Shown piece after piece: positions 42,673-50,585 of a stretch of 64,000 nt of DNA. The stretch covers positions 1,674,001 to 1,738,000 of the forward strand of contig NZ_CP025086.1 of assembly GCF_004135935.1 (NCBI RefSeq), read 5' to 3'. The notes beneath the pieces are model-generated. The model worked only from the letters and a program-made list of their open reading frames with translations, did not search any database and had not been told where the DNA came from. A program made the translations under genes and the position numbers. Positions within the stretch are counted from its first letter, which is position 1. Each line of letters begins with the position of its first letter. The DNA is from Methylovirgula ligni (GTDB taxonomy: Bacteria > Pseudomonadota > Alphaproteobacteria > Rhizobiales > Beijerinckiaceae).

Positions 42673-43599
42673 ATGAGCGCCCCTTTAAAGAATCCGAAGC
42701 CCGAACCTGCATCGAACGATCCGCTTGGTGCGCTTGCCGAGATTCTCTGGCGCCCGCTCGGTATCGATGGCGTTTACGGGCGTACGGGTGCTTACGAGAC
42801 GGTTCTCGGCAAGCTTGATGCCTACATTTCACGTGAGCGTGACCCACGCGCCGAGGTGCTGCGCTTTCCGCCGGTGATGAGCCGCCGTGATCTCGAAAAG
42901 AACGGCTATCTGAAAAGCTTCCCGAATCTGCTTGGCTGCGTGTGCGCGCTGCATGGCTCGGAAACGGATATCCGTGCTGCGGCGGAGCGGGCGGACGGCA
43001 ATTGGACCAGCGCGCTCTCGCCGGCGGATCTCGTCCTGACGCCCGCCGCATGCTATCCGCTCTATCCGATTGCGGCGGAGCGCGGTCCCGTGACGCACGG
43101 GGGCGCTTATTTCGACGTTGCCGCCGATTGTTTTCGGCATGAGCCGTCACGGGATCTCGATCGCCTGCAATCCTTCCGGATGCGCGAATATGTCTGCATC
43201 GGAACTCCCGATGAAGCCGACGATTTCCGCGAAGGCTGGATCGCACGCGCCAAGGATTTGATCGCGGCGCTCGGGCTTTCTTACACGGTCGCTCCGGCGA
43301 GCGATCCTTTCTTTGGCCGCACCGGTCAGATGATGGCGGTGAGCCAGCTTCAACAGGCGCTGAAATTTGAATTGCTGATTCCGGTACGTTCCGGCGATTC
43401 ACCGACGGCTTGCGTGAGCTTCAATTATCATCGCGATCATTTCGGTCTGACATGGGGCCTCTACGACCATGCCGGCGACGTCGCGCATACCTGCTGCGTC
43501 GCCTTCGGCATGGACCGTCTGACACTGGCGCTTTTCCGCGCGCATGGCGTGGATGTCGCGCGATGGCCGGCGAGCGTAAGAGAAGCGCTGAGCCTCTAG
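42673..43599 (+). CDS. Amino acid:[carrier protein] ligase (SerRS-like)
   Basis: 308 aa. It is a class II aminoacyl-tRNA synthetase-like catalytic core of SerRS type without a tRNA-binding arm: YFDVAADCFRHEPSRDLDRL with QSFRMREYVCIGTPDE (motif 2) and AFGMDRLTLALFRAHG (motif 3). Cys127, Glu172 and Cys274 line up with the zinc ligands that I recall for Bradyrhizobium Bll0957 (Cys131, Glu176, Cys279). These enzymes activate Gly or Ala with ATP and attach it to a carrier protein, not to tRNA. It follows the acyl-CoA dehydrogenase gene and is close to carrier protein 1. Confidence 0.9.
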   Translation: MSAPLKNPKPEPASNDPLGALAEILWRPLGIDGVYGRTGAYETVLGKLDAYISRERDPRAEVLRFPPVMSRRDLEKNGYLKSFPNLLGCVCALHGSETDIRAAAERADGNWTSALSPADLVLTPAACYPLYPIAAERGPVTHGGAYFDVAADCFRHEPSRDLDRLQSFRMREYVCIGTPDEADDFREGWIARAKDLIAALGLSYTVAPASDPFFGRTGQMMAVSQLQQALKFELLIPVRSGDSPTACVSFNYHRDHFGLTWGLYDHAGDVAHTCCVAFGMDRLTLALFRAHGVDVARWPASVREALSL

Positions 43600-43650
43600 A
43601 ACGCTAGATGTTCGTATCGAATCGTCGTTTGCTTTCGAGTGTTTTCGGCC

Positions 43651-43696
43651 GCATCGGATTTACCCGAAAACCGCTACGCACTTTTCGGTCCGATGC
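43651..43696. repeat. Palindromic intergenic repeat
   Basis: GCATCGG at the left end pairs with CCGATGC at the right, and inside it CCGAAAA pairs with TTTTCGG, giving a nested hairpin of 46 bases between two convergent genes. It resembles a short palindromic repeat that I recall as frequent between genes of Rhizobiales. It may also act as a two-way terminator. Confidence 0.7.
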
Positions 43697-43697
43697 T

Positions 43698-44432
43698 CTA
43701 GGCAGTACCACCGGCGTCTATGGTCATGACGGTGCCGGAAATGTTACGGCCGCCGTCGCCGAGCAAAAATTCCACTGCATTTGCTACGTCCTCGACGTCC
43801 GCCAGCCGTTGCAGGGCGCTGCGGCGTGCGATTTTCGCGCGATCATCCTCGCTGAGTGCATGGGTCATCTCCGTGGCGATGAAGCCCGGCGCGATGGCAT
43901 TGACCGTGATCCCGATCCGGCCGAGTTCCCGCGCGAGCGAGCGGGTGAAGCCAATGAGCGAGGCCTTGGTCGCGGAATAGACCGAGAGGCCGCTGAACCC
44001 CGAACTCGCGACGATCGAGGCGATATTGATGATACGCCCGCGGCCACTGGCGAGCATCGCGCGCGAGATATATTTGGTGAGCAGTATCGGCGATAGGATG
44101 TTGAGCCGGATCAATCGTTCGATGTCATCGTTCGGCATTGTCGCGAGAACGCCCGCCGTGCCGATACCGGCATTGTTGACGAGCCCATAAATCGATCCGA
44201 ATTCTTTGCGCAGGCGCGTTGCAAGCGCCGGAAGCGCGCCGGTCTCGCTCAAGTCGAAAGGCACGAAGGCGATCTTTCCGGTCGCTGCCGCATCCGCCTC
44301 GGCGATCGCGTGTTTGAGAGCATCGCTTTCGCGCCGGGCGATCACGATGACGCGGTAGCCTGCCTTCGCGAGGCGCCGTGCAATGCCGAGACCGAGGCCG
44401 CGACTGCCGCCGGTGACGAGAACGTTAAGCAT
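43698..44432 (-). CDS. Short-chain dehydrogenase/3-oxoacyl-ACP reductase-like
   Basis: 244 aa. Classical SDR features: NADP-binding TGGSRGLGLGIARRLA, NNAGIG, the catalytic Ser in ASIVASSG, and YSATK with the Tyr and Lys. The nearest type is FabG, which reduces 3-oxoacyl groups on carrier proteins. Its start overlaps the adenylating enzyme gene by 8 bases, so both are translated together with carrier protein 2. It probably reduces a carrier-bound intermediate. Confidence 0.88.
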   Translation of the reverse strand: MLNVLVTGGSRGLGLGIARRLAKAGYRVIVIARRESDALKHAIAEADAAATGKIAFVPFDLSETGALPALATRLRKEFGSIYGLVNNAGIGTAGVLATMPNDDIERLIRLNILSPILLTKYISRAMLASGRGRIINIASIVASSGFSGLSVYSATKASLIGFTRSLARELGRIGITVNAIAPGFIATEMTHALSEDDRAKIARRSALQRLADVEDVANAVEFLLGDGGRNISGTVMTIDAGGTA

Positions 44433-45807
44433 TTTGGCGCACGAGCTTTCCCGCCGGCGTCACAGCAAGCGACGATACGAATTTGATCGCGGCAGGGACC
44501 TTGTGCGCGGGCAGAGCCGCGCGGCAAAAGGCGAGAATGTCTTGCTTCAGCGCATCGCTCGAATCGCCGGGCGCGACCGAATCGTTCAGCACGATGTCAG
44601 CGACGACGATCGCGCCGGTAATCGGATTGCGCCGCGCGCTGACAAGCGACATCTTGACCTGCGCATGCTTGTTGAGGATTTGTTCGACCTCCTCAGGGTG
44701 TACCTTGAGGCCGCCGACGTTGATGATGCCGCCGCGCCGCCCGACGAAATAATAGCGTCCGCCACGTTCGGCTACGAAGTCGCCGCTGTCGATAAAGCCA
44801 TCCTCGTCCATCAGCGTTTGCGATGCGCCGAGGTAGCGGCTCGCGGTGCGCCTCGAGCGGATATGCAGCGTGCCCTCTATGACTTTGAAACTGGGATCGC
44901 GATCGCCGTCGAGGATTTCCGCGGGGAAACCTTCCAGCCCGTCGTTGACCTCGAAGCCGACCCCGGCCTCCGTCGAGGCATAGGCATGACCGATGGCGGC
45001 CTCTGGATATTGCCGCTTCAACGCATCGAGAATGGCTTGATCGGCAATTTCGCCAGAGAGGCGCACATAGCGGGGTGCAATCAGATTGCTGTCCGAGCTC
45101 ATCAGCGCACGGCGCCAATGCGACGGCGTTCCCGAAATATGCGTCACGCCGTGCGCCGCAAGCCGCTGCAGATGTTCGGGGACGGGCTCGTGGGCGTCCG
45201 ACAAGACCATTGATCCATTGCCGAGCAGAGCGCGCAGCAATATCTGCAAACCGCCATAGCGGCGGATGTCATAGAACGTTGCCCAGACGGGCGGCTCGTC
45301 GGGCTGCGCCGGTTTGATCGCGCCCGTCAAAGCCGCGAGTGAATGGACGACCATTTTCGGTACGCCGGTCGTGCCGGAGGTTAGCAAAACCCATTCGGTC
45401 GCGACTGGGTTGAAATTGGAATGAACCGGGCGCAGCGGCAGCTTGCAGGCAATCAGGGCAGGCAGATCGACGCCATCGAACTCGGCGGCGTCGCGATCGG
45501 TGATAATCGCCTGCGCTTCTGCCGTCGCCGCAATTGCCGCAAGATGAGCGAGCGGCAGGTCCGGCGGGCAGATGACGAGCCGGCGCACGGTGCCATCGAG
45601 CGCGACAAGCGCCTGAGCCGCCGTAAGCTGATCCCGCGTCGCGAGCACCACCGATCCGCCCGCGAGCGCGGCGTCGTCTTCAATTGCTGTGCCCTGCGCC
45701 AGGGCGGCCAGCGCGACGCTGCCATGCGCGCCCCACAACATGCGCTCCGTCCCAGCCGTGTTGGCGGCGAGAATCTGGCGCAATGTGCCTGGCTCAGGCA
45801 GCGGCAT
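44425..45807 (-). CDS. AMP-dependent acyl/aryl-activating enzyme
   Basis: 460 aa from ATG 45805-45807. It belongs to the ANL superfamily: LLTSGTTGVPKMVVHS is the P-loop motif, HAYASTEAGVGFEVND the A5 motif, and DSGDFVAERGGRYYFVGRRG and the C-terminal GKLV Lys complete the set. It should activate a carboxylic acid with ATP and load carrier protein 2, whose gene overlaps it by 14 bases. It is somewhat short at the N-terminus compared with acyl-CoA synthetases. The substrate is unknown. Confidence 0.85.
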   Translation of the reverse strand: MPLPEPGTLRQILAANTAGTERMLWGAHGSVALAALAQGTAIEDDAALAGGSVVLATRDQLTAAQALVALDGTVRRLVICPPDLPLAHLAAIAATAEAQAIITDRDAAEFDGVDLPALIACKLPLRPVHSNFNPVATEWVLLTSGTTGVPKMVVHSLAALTGAIKPAQPDEPPVWATFYDIRRYGGLQILLRALLGNGSMVLSDAHEPVPEHLQRLAAHGVTHISGTPSHWRRALMSSDSNLIAPRYVRLSGEIADQAILDALKRQYPEAAIGHAYASTEAGVGFEVNDGLEGFPAEILDGDRDPSFKVIEGTLHIRSRRTASRYLGASQTLMDEDGFIDSGDFVAERGGRYYFVGRRGGIINVGGLKVHPEEVEQILNKHAQVKMSLVSARRNPITGAIVVADIVLNDSVAPGDSSDALKQDILAFCRAALPAHKVPAAIKFVSSLAVTPAGKLVRQNA

Positions 45808-46063
45808 TCTCGTAGAACCTGACGAAGTCGCCGAGCGTGACCGGAAAATCGAGGTCACCGGAGGTCGCAAATGGATCATAGCCCAGATGATCTTCGAGCC
45901 GTGCGACAAGGGTGGCGAAGCCAAGCGAATCGAGCCCGGAGTCCGCTAGAAGCAGATCGTCGTGCAGGGGCTGAATTTTGAGCTTTTGTTCAGCCGCGAT
46001 CCGCTCGATCTCGGAGAAGATCGTTAACCTAACAGAGACGGATGTGACGCTTTCACTTGGCAT
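45794..46063 (-). CDS. Acyl-carrier-like protein (carrier protein 2)
   Basis: 89 aa from ATG 46061-46063; an ATG 8 codons upstream is an alternative. It has the ACP core with Ser46 in a canonical DSL motif (LLLADSGLDSLGFATLVARL). It is the first gene of a minus-strand run of carrier protein, adenylating enzyme and reductase, all overlapping, which forms a loading and reduction unit. Confidence 0.85.
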   Translation of the reverse strand: MPSESVTSVSVRLTIFSEIERIAAEQKLKIQPLHDDLLLADSGLDSLGFATLVARLEDHLGYDPFATSGDLDFPVTLGDFVRFYENAAA

Positions 46064-46113
46064 CTTTGCCAGATACATTAAATTCAAAGACGATACAATT
46101 AGCTAGGGCCTTC

Positions 46114-47004
46114 ATGGTGAACGCGTTATCGCCGGTGCGCCCGACGGCTCTGCGCTGCCGCGAAATTGGCGAAGCTGATCTCGGCGCTGTTGTCGATCTG
46201 CTGATGCGCGGCTTCCCCGGCCGTCGCGCATCTTACTGGACGCAAGGGTTCGCGCGTATGGCGGCGCTGGACGTTCCTGCCGGCTATCCGCGCTTCGGCC
46301 TCATCATGGAGAGTGGCAGGGTGCCGGTCGGCGTGATCCTGACCCTGTACCATCTGAGCGGCGATGCGGTGGAGTCCGTGCGCTGCAATCTCTCGAGCTG
46401 GTATGTTGTGCCGGCCTTCCGTCCTTATGCGTCGCTATTGATCTCTATCGCGCTCAAGCGCCGCGACGTCACTTACATCAACATTTCGCCGGCGCCGCCA
46501 ACCTGGCCGATCGTGGAAGCGCAAGGGTTCAAACGCTATGCCGCCGGTCAATTCGTGGCTTTTCCGGCGCTCGAACCGACTAGCCGCGGCGTCTCCGTCG
46601 CGCAATTCTCATCGGCAGCGAATTACGCGGGGCTATCCGACGACGAACGGCAGCTCCTCGCCGATCACGCGGCTTTCGGTTGCCTCAGCCTCGTCTGCCA
46701 TACGCCGGGCGGCGATCTGCCTTTCATCTTTACCGGCTTCAGCATCCGCGCCGGCCGTATTCGGCTCCCCTGCGCGCGGCTCCTCTATTGCCGCGATATG
46801 GCGGATTTCATCGCTTGCGTCGGTGCGCTCGGCCGATTTCTGCTCTGGCGGGGCATCGTCGCGGTTCTGCTCGACGCCGACGGCACGATTCCGGGGCTGC
46901 GTGGCTTCTATACCGAAAGGCTGGGCCGCAAATACTTCAGGGGCGCGAAGCCGCCGCGGTTTGGCGATCTCGCCTATAGCGAACTTGCAGTGTTCGGGTC
47001 ATGA
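46114..47004 (+). CDS. GNAT-like acyltransferase
   Basis: 296 aa from ATG 46114, with AGGG upstream. The N-terminal part reads like a GNAT-type acyltransferase (CREIGEADLGAVVDLLMRGF, FGLIMESGRVPVGVILTLYH, SSWYVVPAFRPYASLLISIA), with a less clear second half (LPCARLLYCRDMADFIACVG). It could move an acyl or aminoacyl group from a carrier protein. Its stop overlaps the start of the TPP enzyme by 4 bases. Family assignment is approximate. Confidence 0.65.
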   Translation: MVNALSPVRPTALRCREIGEADLGAVVDLLMRGFPGRRASYWTQGFARMAALDVPAGYPRFGLIMESGRVPVGVILTLYHLSGDAVESVRCNLSSWYVVPAFRPYASLLISIALKRRDVTYINISPAPPTWPIVEAQGFKRYAAGQFVAFPALEPTSRGVSVAQFSSAANYAGLSDDERQLLADHAAFGCLSLVCHTPGGDLPFIFTGFSIRAGRIRLPCARLLYCRDMADFIACVGALGRFLLWRGIVAVLLDADGTIPGLRGFYTERLGRKYFRGAKPPRFGDLAYSELAVFGS

Positions 47005-48665
47005 CATCGCGTAGCGCCGCACAGGTTCTGGTCGACCAACTGGTCGGCAATGGCGTCACACATGCGTTTTGCGTGCCCGGCGAAAGCTTTCTGCCCGTGC
47101 TGGATGCGCTGCGCGACAGCCCCATCAAGGTCATCATCTGCAGGCAGGAAGGCGGCGCTGCGATGATGGCGGAAGCCATCGGCAAGGCGACGGGACGGCC
47201 GGGCGTCTGCTTCGTCACGCGCGGGCCGGGTGCCACCAATGCGACGCATGGCATCCACATCGCCCAGCAGGATTCGACGCCGCTCCTCATGTTCGTCGGT
47301 CAGGTCGAGCGTGGGTTTCGCGAACGCGAGGCATTTCAGGAGCTGGATCTGCGTGCCGTCTTCGGCAGCATGACCAAATGGACGAGCGAGATCGATGATG
47401 CGCGGCGCGTGCCGGAACTCGTCTCGCGCGCATTTTATGCGGCGACGGCCGGACGGCCGGGGCCCGTGGTCCTTGGTCTGCCGCGCGACATGCTCGACGA
47501 AAAGATCAATGTCGTGGACGCGCCGCCGTTCGCCCCAGTCGAGATCGCGCCGGGCGAGGCGGAAATCGCGCAATTCCGGAACATTCTGCTGCGCGCCGAG
47601 CGGCCGCTCTTCATACTCGGCGGCAGCCGCTGGAACGAGGCGGCCTATCAGACCATCCATGATTTCGCGGCGCGCTTCGATATTCCGGTCGTAACGAGTT
47701 ATCGCCGCCTGCCACTCTTCGACCCGCTGCATCCGAGCTATGCGGGCGATCTCGGCATCGGGCCAAATCCTAAATTGGTCGCCGCAATCAAATCGGCCGA
47801 TCTCATCGTCGCGCTCGGCGGGCGGCTGGGCGATATTCCGAGCCAGGGCTACCGGCTCTTCGATATTCCCGCACCGAAAATGCTCGTCCATGTGCATCCG
47901 GGCGTCGAAGAGCTCGGCCGTGTCTATCGTCCGCATCTTGCCATCAATGCCACGCCGACACGGTTCTGCGCGGCGCTCGGCGCGCTGGCAACGCCGAAGC
48001 ACATTGCCTGGCGTAGCCTCACGGAAACTCTCCATCGCGACTATCTCGCCTGGACGGACGTGGCGACCCCGCAGCCGGGTAGCGTCAATCTCGGCGCGAT
48101 CATGGTCTGGCTGCGCGAGGCCCTGCCGATTGACACGATCCTGTGCAATGGCGCCGGCAATTACGCGGCCTGGGTTCACCGCTTTTATCGCTTCCGCCGC
48201 TTCGGCACGCATGTCGCGCCGGCGTCAGGGTCGATGGGCTATGGCGTGCCCGCTGCCGTGGCGATGAAGCTCCTGAGGCCGGAGCGCCTCGTGCTTTCGC
48301 TCGCAGGCGACGGCGATTTCCTGATGAATGGGCAGGAGTTCGCGACCGCCGTGCAATATAATCTGCCCATCGTCTTCATCGTCTGCGACAATGCGAGCTA
48401 TGGCACCATCCGCATGCATCAGGAGCGCGAATTTCCCGGGCGTGTCGTGGGTACAGATCTCCGCAATCCGGATTTCGCCGCTTATGCGTGTGCCTTCGGC
48501 GGGTTCGGCGTGACGGTGGAGCGGACGGAGGATTTTCCGGAGGCGTTCAAAGCCGCGCGTGAGGCGGGCGTGCCGGCCATCATCCATCTCAAGATCGATG
48601 TCGATGCCGTGACCCCGGCGACGACTTTGACGCATATTCGCGAGCAGGCGCGGGCGCGGTTCTAG
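47001..48665 (+). CDS. Thiamine-diphosphate enzyme, acetolactate synthase-like
   Basis: 554 aa. Three domains of the ALS/pyruvate-oxidase type: the N-terminal domain with the catalytic Glu (RQEGGAAMMAEAIGKATGRP), the middle domain around 190-320, and the C-terminal ThDP site (SLAGDGDFLMNGQEFATAVQ ... CDNASYG). It may make an acyloin or a 2-oxo acid derivative. It is coupled to the acyltransferase gene, not to an ilvH-type regulatory subunit, so it is probably not the housekeeping enzyme for branched-chain amino acids. Confidence 0.85.
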   Translation: MTSRSAAQVLVDQLVGNGVTHAFCVPGESFLPVLDALRDSPIKVIICRQEGGAAMMAEAIGKATGRPGVCFVTRGPGATNATHGIHIAQQDSTPLLMFVGQVERGFREREAFQELDLRAVFGSMTKWTSEIDDARRVPELVSRAFYAATAGRPGPVVLGLPRDMLDEKINVVDAPPFAPVEIAPGEAEIAQFRNILLRAERPLFILGGSRWNEAAYQTIHDFAARFDIPVVTSYRRLPLFDPLHPSYAGDLGIGPNPKLVAAIKSADLIVALGGRLGDIPSQGYRLFDIPAPKMLVHVHPGVEELGRVYRPHLAINATPTRFCAALGALATPKHIAWRSLTETLHRDYLAWTDVATPQPGSVNLGAIMVWLREALPIDTILCNGAGNYAAWVHRFYRFRRFGTHVAPASGSMGYGVPAAVAMKLLRPERLVLSLAGDGDFLMNGQEFATAVQYNLPIVFIVCDNASYGTIRMHQEREFPGRVVGTDLRNPDFAAYACAFGGFGVTVERTEDFPEAFKAAREAGVPAIIHLKIDVDAVTPATTLTHIREQARARF

Positions 48666-49537
48666 CCATTGTGGGCGAAAGCCCAATAAAGCTCGCGCGC
48701 CCTTTGGAAGAACGGCCCAGGTTGCAACTGGCGGCCGTCAATTCTGATGATCGGGATGACCTTCGAGAAATTGCCGGTCGAGAAAATCTCGTCGGCCTGT
48801 TCGAAATCGGCATAGTTCAGCGTTTTCTCGACCACCGACACGCCGTCGCCGCGCAACAGAGCGATGACTCTCTGCCGCGTGATGCCGTCGAGGAATGTGC
48901 CATTCGGCGCCGGAGTGTAGACGACACCATCCTTGGCCATGAAGACATTGGCATTGCCGAGCTCGGCAATCGTGCCGAGCATGTCGCGCATCAGGCAATT
49001 GTCGAAGCCGCGCCGATAGGCTTCGATCAGCGCGCGGGCATTGTTTGGATAGTTGCAGCTTGCTTTCGCGTCGACCGGTGCGCATTCGAGGGTCGGACGG
49101 CGGAAGGGCGACAGCGTAACTGAAAGGCCGTTCGGCGCCGGCATCGGCGCTTCATAGATGCAGAGGCACCAGCGGGTCGACTCGGGGTCGAAGCGCACAC
49201 CGCCACCGGTCGTGCCGAGTTCGGCCCAATACATGGGGCGGATATAGAGCGCGGCAGTGGGATCGAACCGTTTGAGGCCCTCGCGCGCGAGGCCAAGCCA
49301 GGTTTCGATCGGCACCACGGGTTTCAGCAGAAAGCGTTCCGCCGAGACGTTGACGCGGACAAAATGCCGGTCGAGATCAGGCGTCGTGCCCTCGAAGGCG
49401 CGGGCACCGTCGAAGACGACCGAGCCGAGCCAGGCGCCGTGGGTTCGCGGCCCCATGATGGCGACGTTGCCCTCGTGCCAATCGTCTTCAAAGAACGTCC
49501 ACGTCTTGGTCGGAGCGGAGCCAACTTGGTTGCGCAC
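48662..49537 (-). CDS. Branched-chain-type aminotransferase, class IV
   Basis: 291 aa. A class IV (IlvE/DAAT fold) PLP aminotransferase: the PLP Lys is in PVDAKASCNYPNNARALIEA, with LGTIAELGNANVFMAKDGVV and FLDGITRQRVIALLRG. It moves amino groups between glutamate and a 2-oxo acid. It converges with the TPP enzyme gene (4-base overlap of the stops). Whether it serves the carrier-protein cluster or general metabolism is unclear. The shift towards CNYPNN differs from the usual S-N-Y of IlvE by a Cys. Confidence 0.85.
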   Translation of the reverse strand: MRNQVGSAPTKTWTFFEDDWHEGNVAIMGPRTHGAWLGSVVFDGARAFEGTTPDLDRHFVRVNVSAERFLLKPVVPIETWLGLAREGLKRFDPTAALYIRPMYWAELGTTGGGVRFDPESTRWCLCIYEAPMPAPNGLSVTLSPFRRPTLECAPVDAKASCNYPNNARALIEAYRRGFDNCLMRDMLGTIAELGNANVFMAKDGVVYTPAPNGTFLDGITRQRVIALLRGDGVSVVEKTLNYADFEQADEIFSTGNFSKVIPIIRIDGRQLQPGPFFQRARELYWAFAHNG

Positions 49538-49673
49538 GAGGAAAACCTTCGGATAGTTTCGCGGTCGGGCTTATGACCAAGCTTATGACTCTGCCGGGAT
49601 TTTTAAGGCAATACTCATTTTGCCACTTTATCGTCGCGCGCGGAAAGATTGCCTGCGGCAGGGATAACAGTTT

Positions 49674-50585
49674 GTGACGGATTTGCTCGATCCCTATGCC
49701 AGGCGTCTGATCGATATGCTCGCGCTTCAGGGCGGCGATGCGGCTTCGCTCTCGATCGCAGAGCGGCGCGCCGCTTTCGCGGGCTTGATGCGCCTTGGCG
49801 GCCCGGGGCCGGAAATCCGTGCGGTCGAGACGGGCGCCCGCAACCCCCGGATTCGCGCCTATTGGCCAGACGGGGAAGCGACCACGGCGCTCGTCTTCTT
49901 CCACGGCGGCGGCCTCGTCGCAGGCGACCTCGGGACGCATGATGCCTTGTGCCGGGCGCTCGCGGCCGCAAGCCGCTGTGCCATTTTCGCTGTCGACTAT
50001 CGTCTCGCGCCGGAAAACCCGTTTCCGGCGGCGGTGGACGATGCCCGCGCGGCGCTGATTTGGACATTCGCCAACGCCGATCAGCACGGTGTGAGCAGGA
50101 TCGGCATCGGCGGTGATTCCGCCGGTGCGACGCTTGCCGCTGTCGCAGCGGCGCAATGGAATGCACGCCAGACGTCGAAGCTCGCCTTTCAGCTTCTGCT
50201 TTGCCCGATCTTTGACTTCGCCGGGCAGATGCAATCGAGCCGCTTGTTCCAATCGCCGATCCTCGACCAGGCGACGCTCGACCATGACGCGATGCTCTAC
50301 ACAGCGGGCCATGTGCCGGTTTCGGACCCATGCGTATCGCCGCTTCGCGCGTCGGAATTTGCGCATCTGCCGCCGACGTTTCTGCATACGGCGCAATGCG
50401 ATCCGCTGCGCGACGAAGGCGCGGCCTATGCGGAGAAGTTGAGGGCGGCGAGCGTTGAGGTGCATCACACTTGTCACGCCGCCATGCCGCATCTTTTCTA
50501 CGCGCTGGGGAGCGTCATTCCTTATGCGCGGAAAGCCGTGCCGGAGATCGGCGCAGAACTGGCCACCTGGCTGGCGCGTCTATAA
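49674..50585 (+). CDS. Alpha/beta hydrolase, HSL-type esterase
   Basis: 303 aa from GTG 49674, with GGCAGGGAT upstream. HSL-family features: HGGG oxyanion motif (FFHGGGLVAGDLGTHD), nucleophile Ser149 in GGDSAGATLA, DYRLAPENPFPAAVDD, and a C-terminal His (MPHLFYALG). It is a small-ester hydrolase or lipase. It converges with the acyl-CoA synthetase gene. Confidence 0.88.
   Translation: MTDLLDPYARRLIDMLALQGGDAASLSIAERRAAFAGLMRLGGPGPEIRAVETGARNPRIRAYWPDGEATTALVFFHGGGLVAGDLGTHDALCRALAAASRCAIFAVDYRLAPENPFPAAVDDARAALIWTFANADQHGVSRIGIGGDSAGATLAAVAAAQWNARQTSKLAFQLLLCPIFDFAGQMQSSRLFQSPILDQATLDHDAMLYTAGHVPVSDPCVSPLRASEFAHLPPTFLHTAQCDPLRDEGAAYAEKLRAASVEVHHTCHAAMPHLFYALGSVIPYARKAVPEIGAELATWLARL

Noticed and set aside
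46974-48212. Open frame antisense to the TPP enzyme gene
   Set aside because: It is a shadow of the coding strand; the low-complexity Arg/Asp-rich sequence fits no family.
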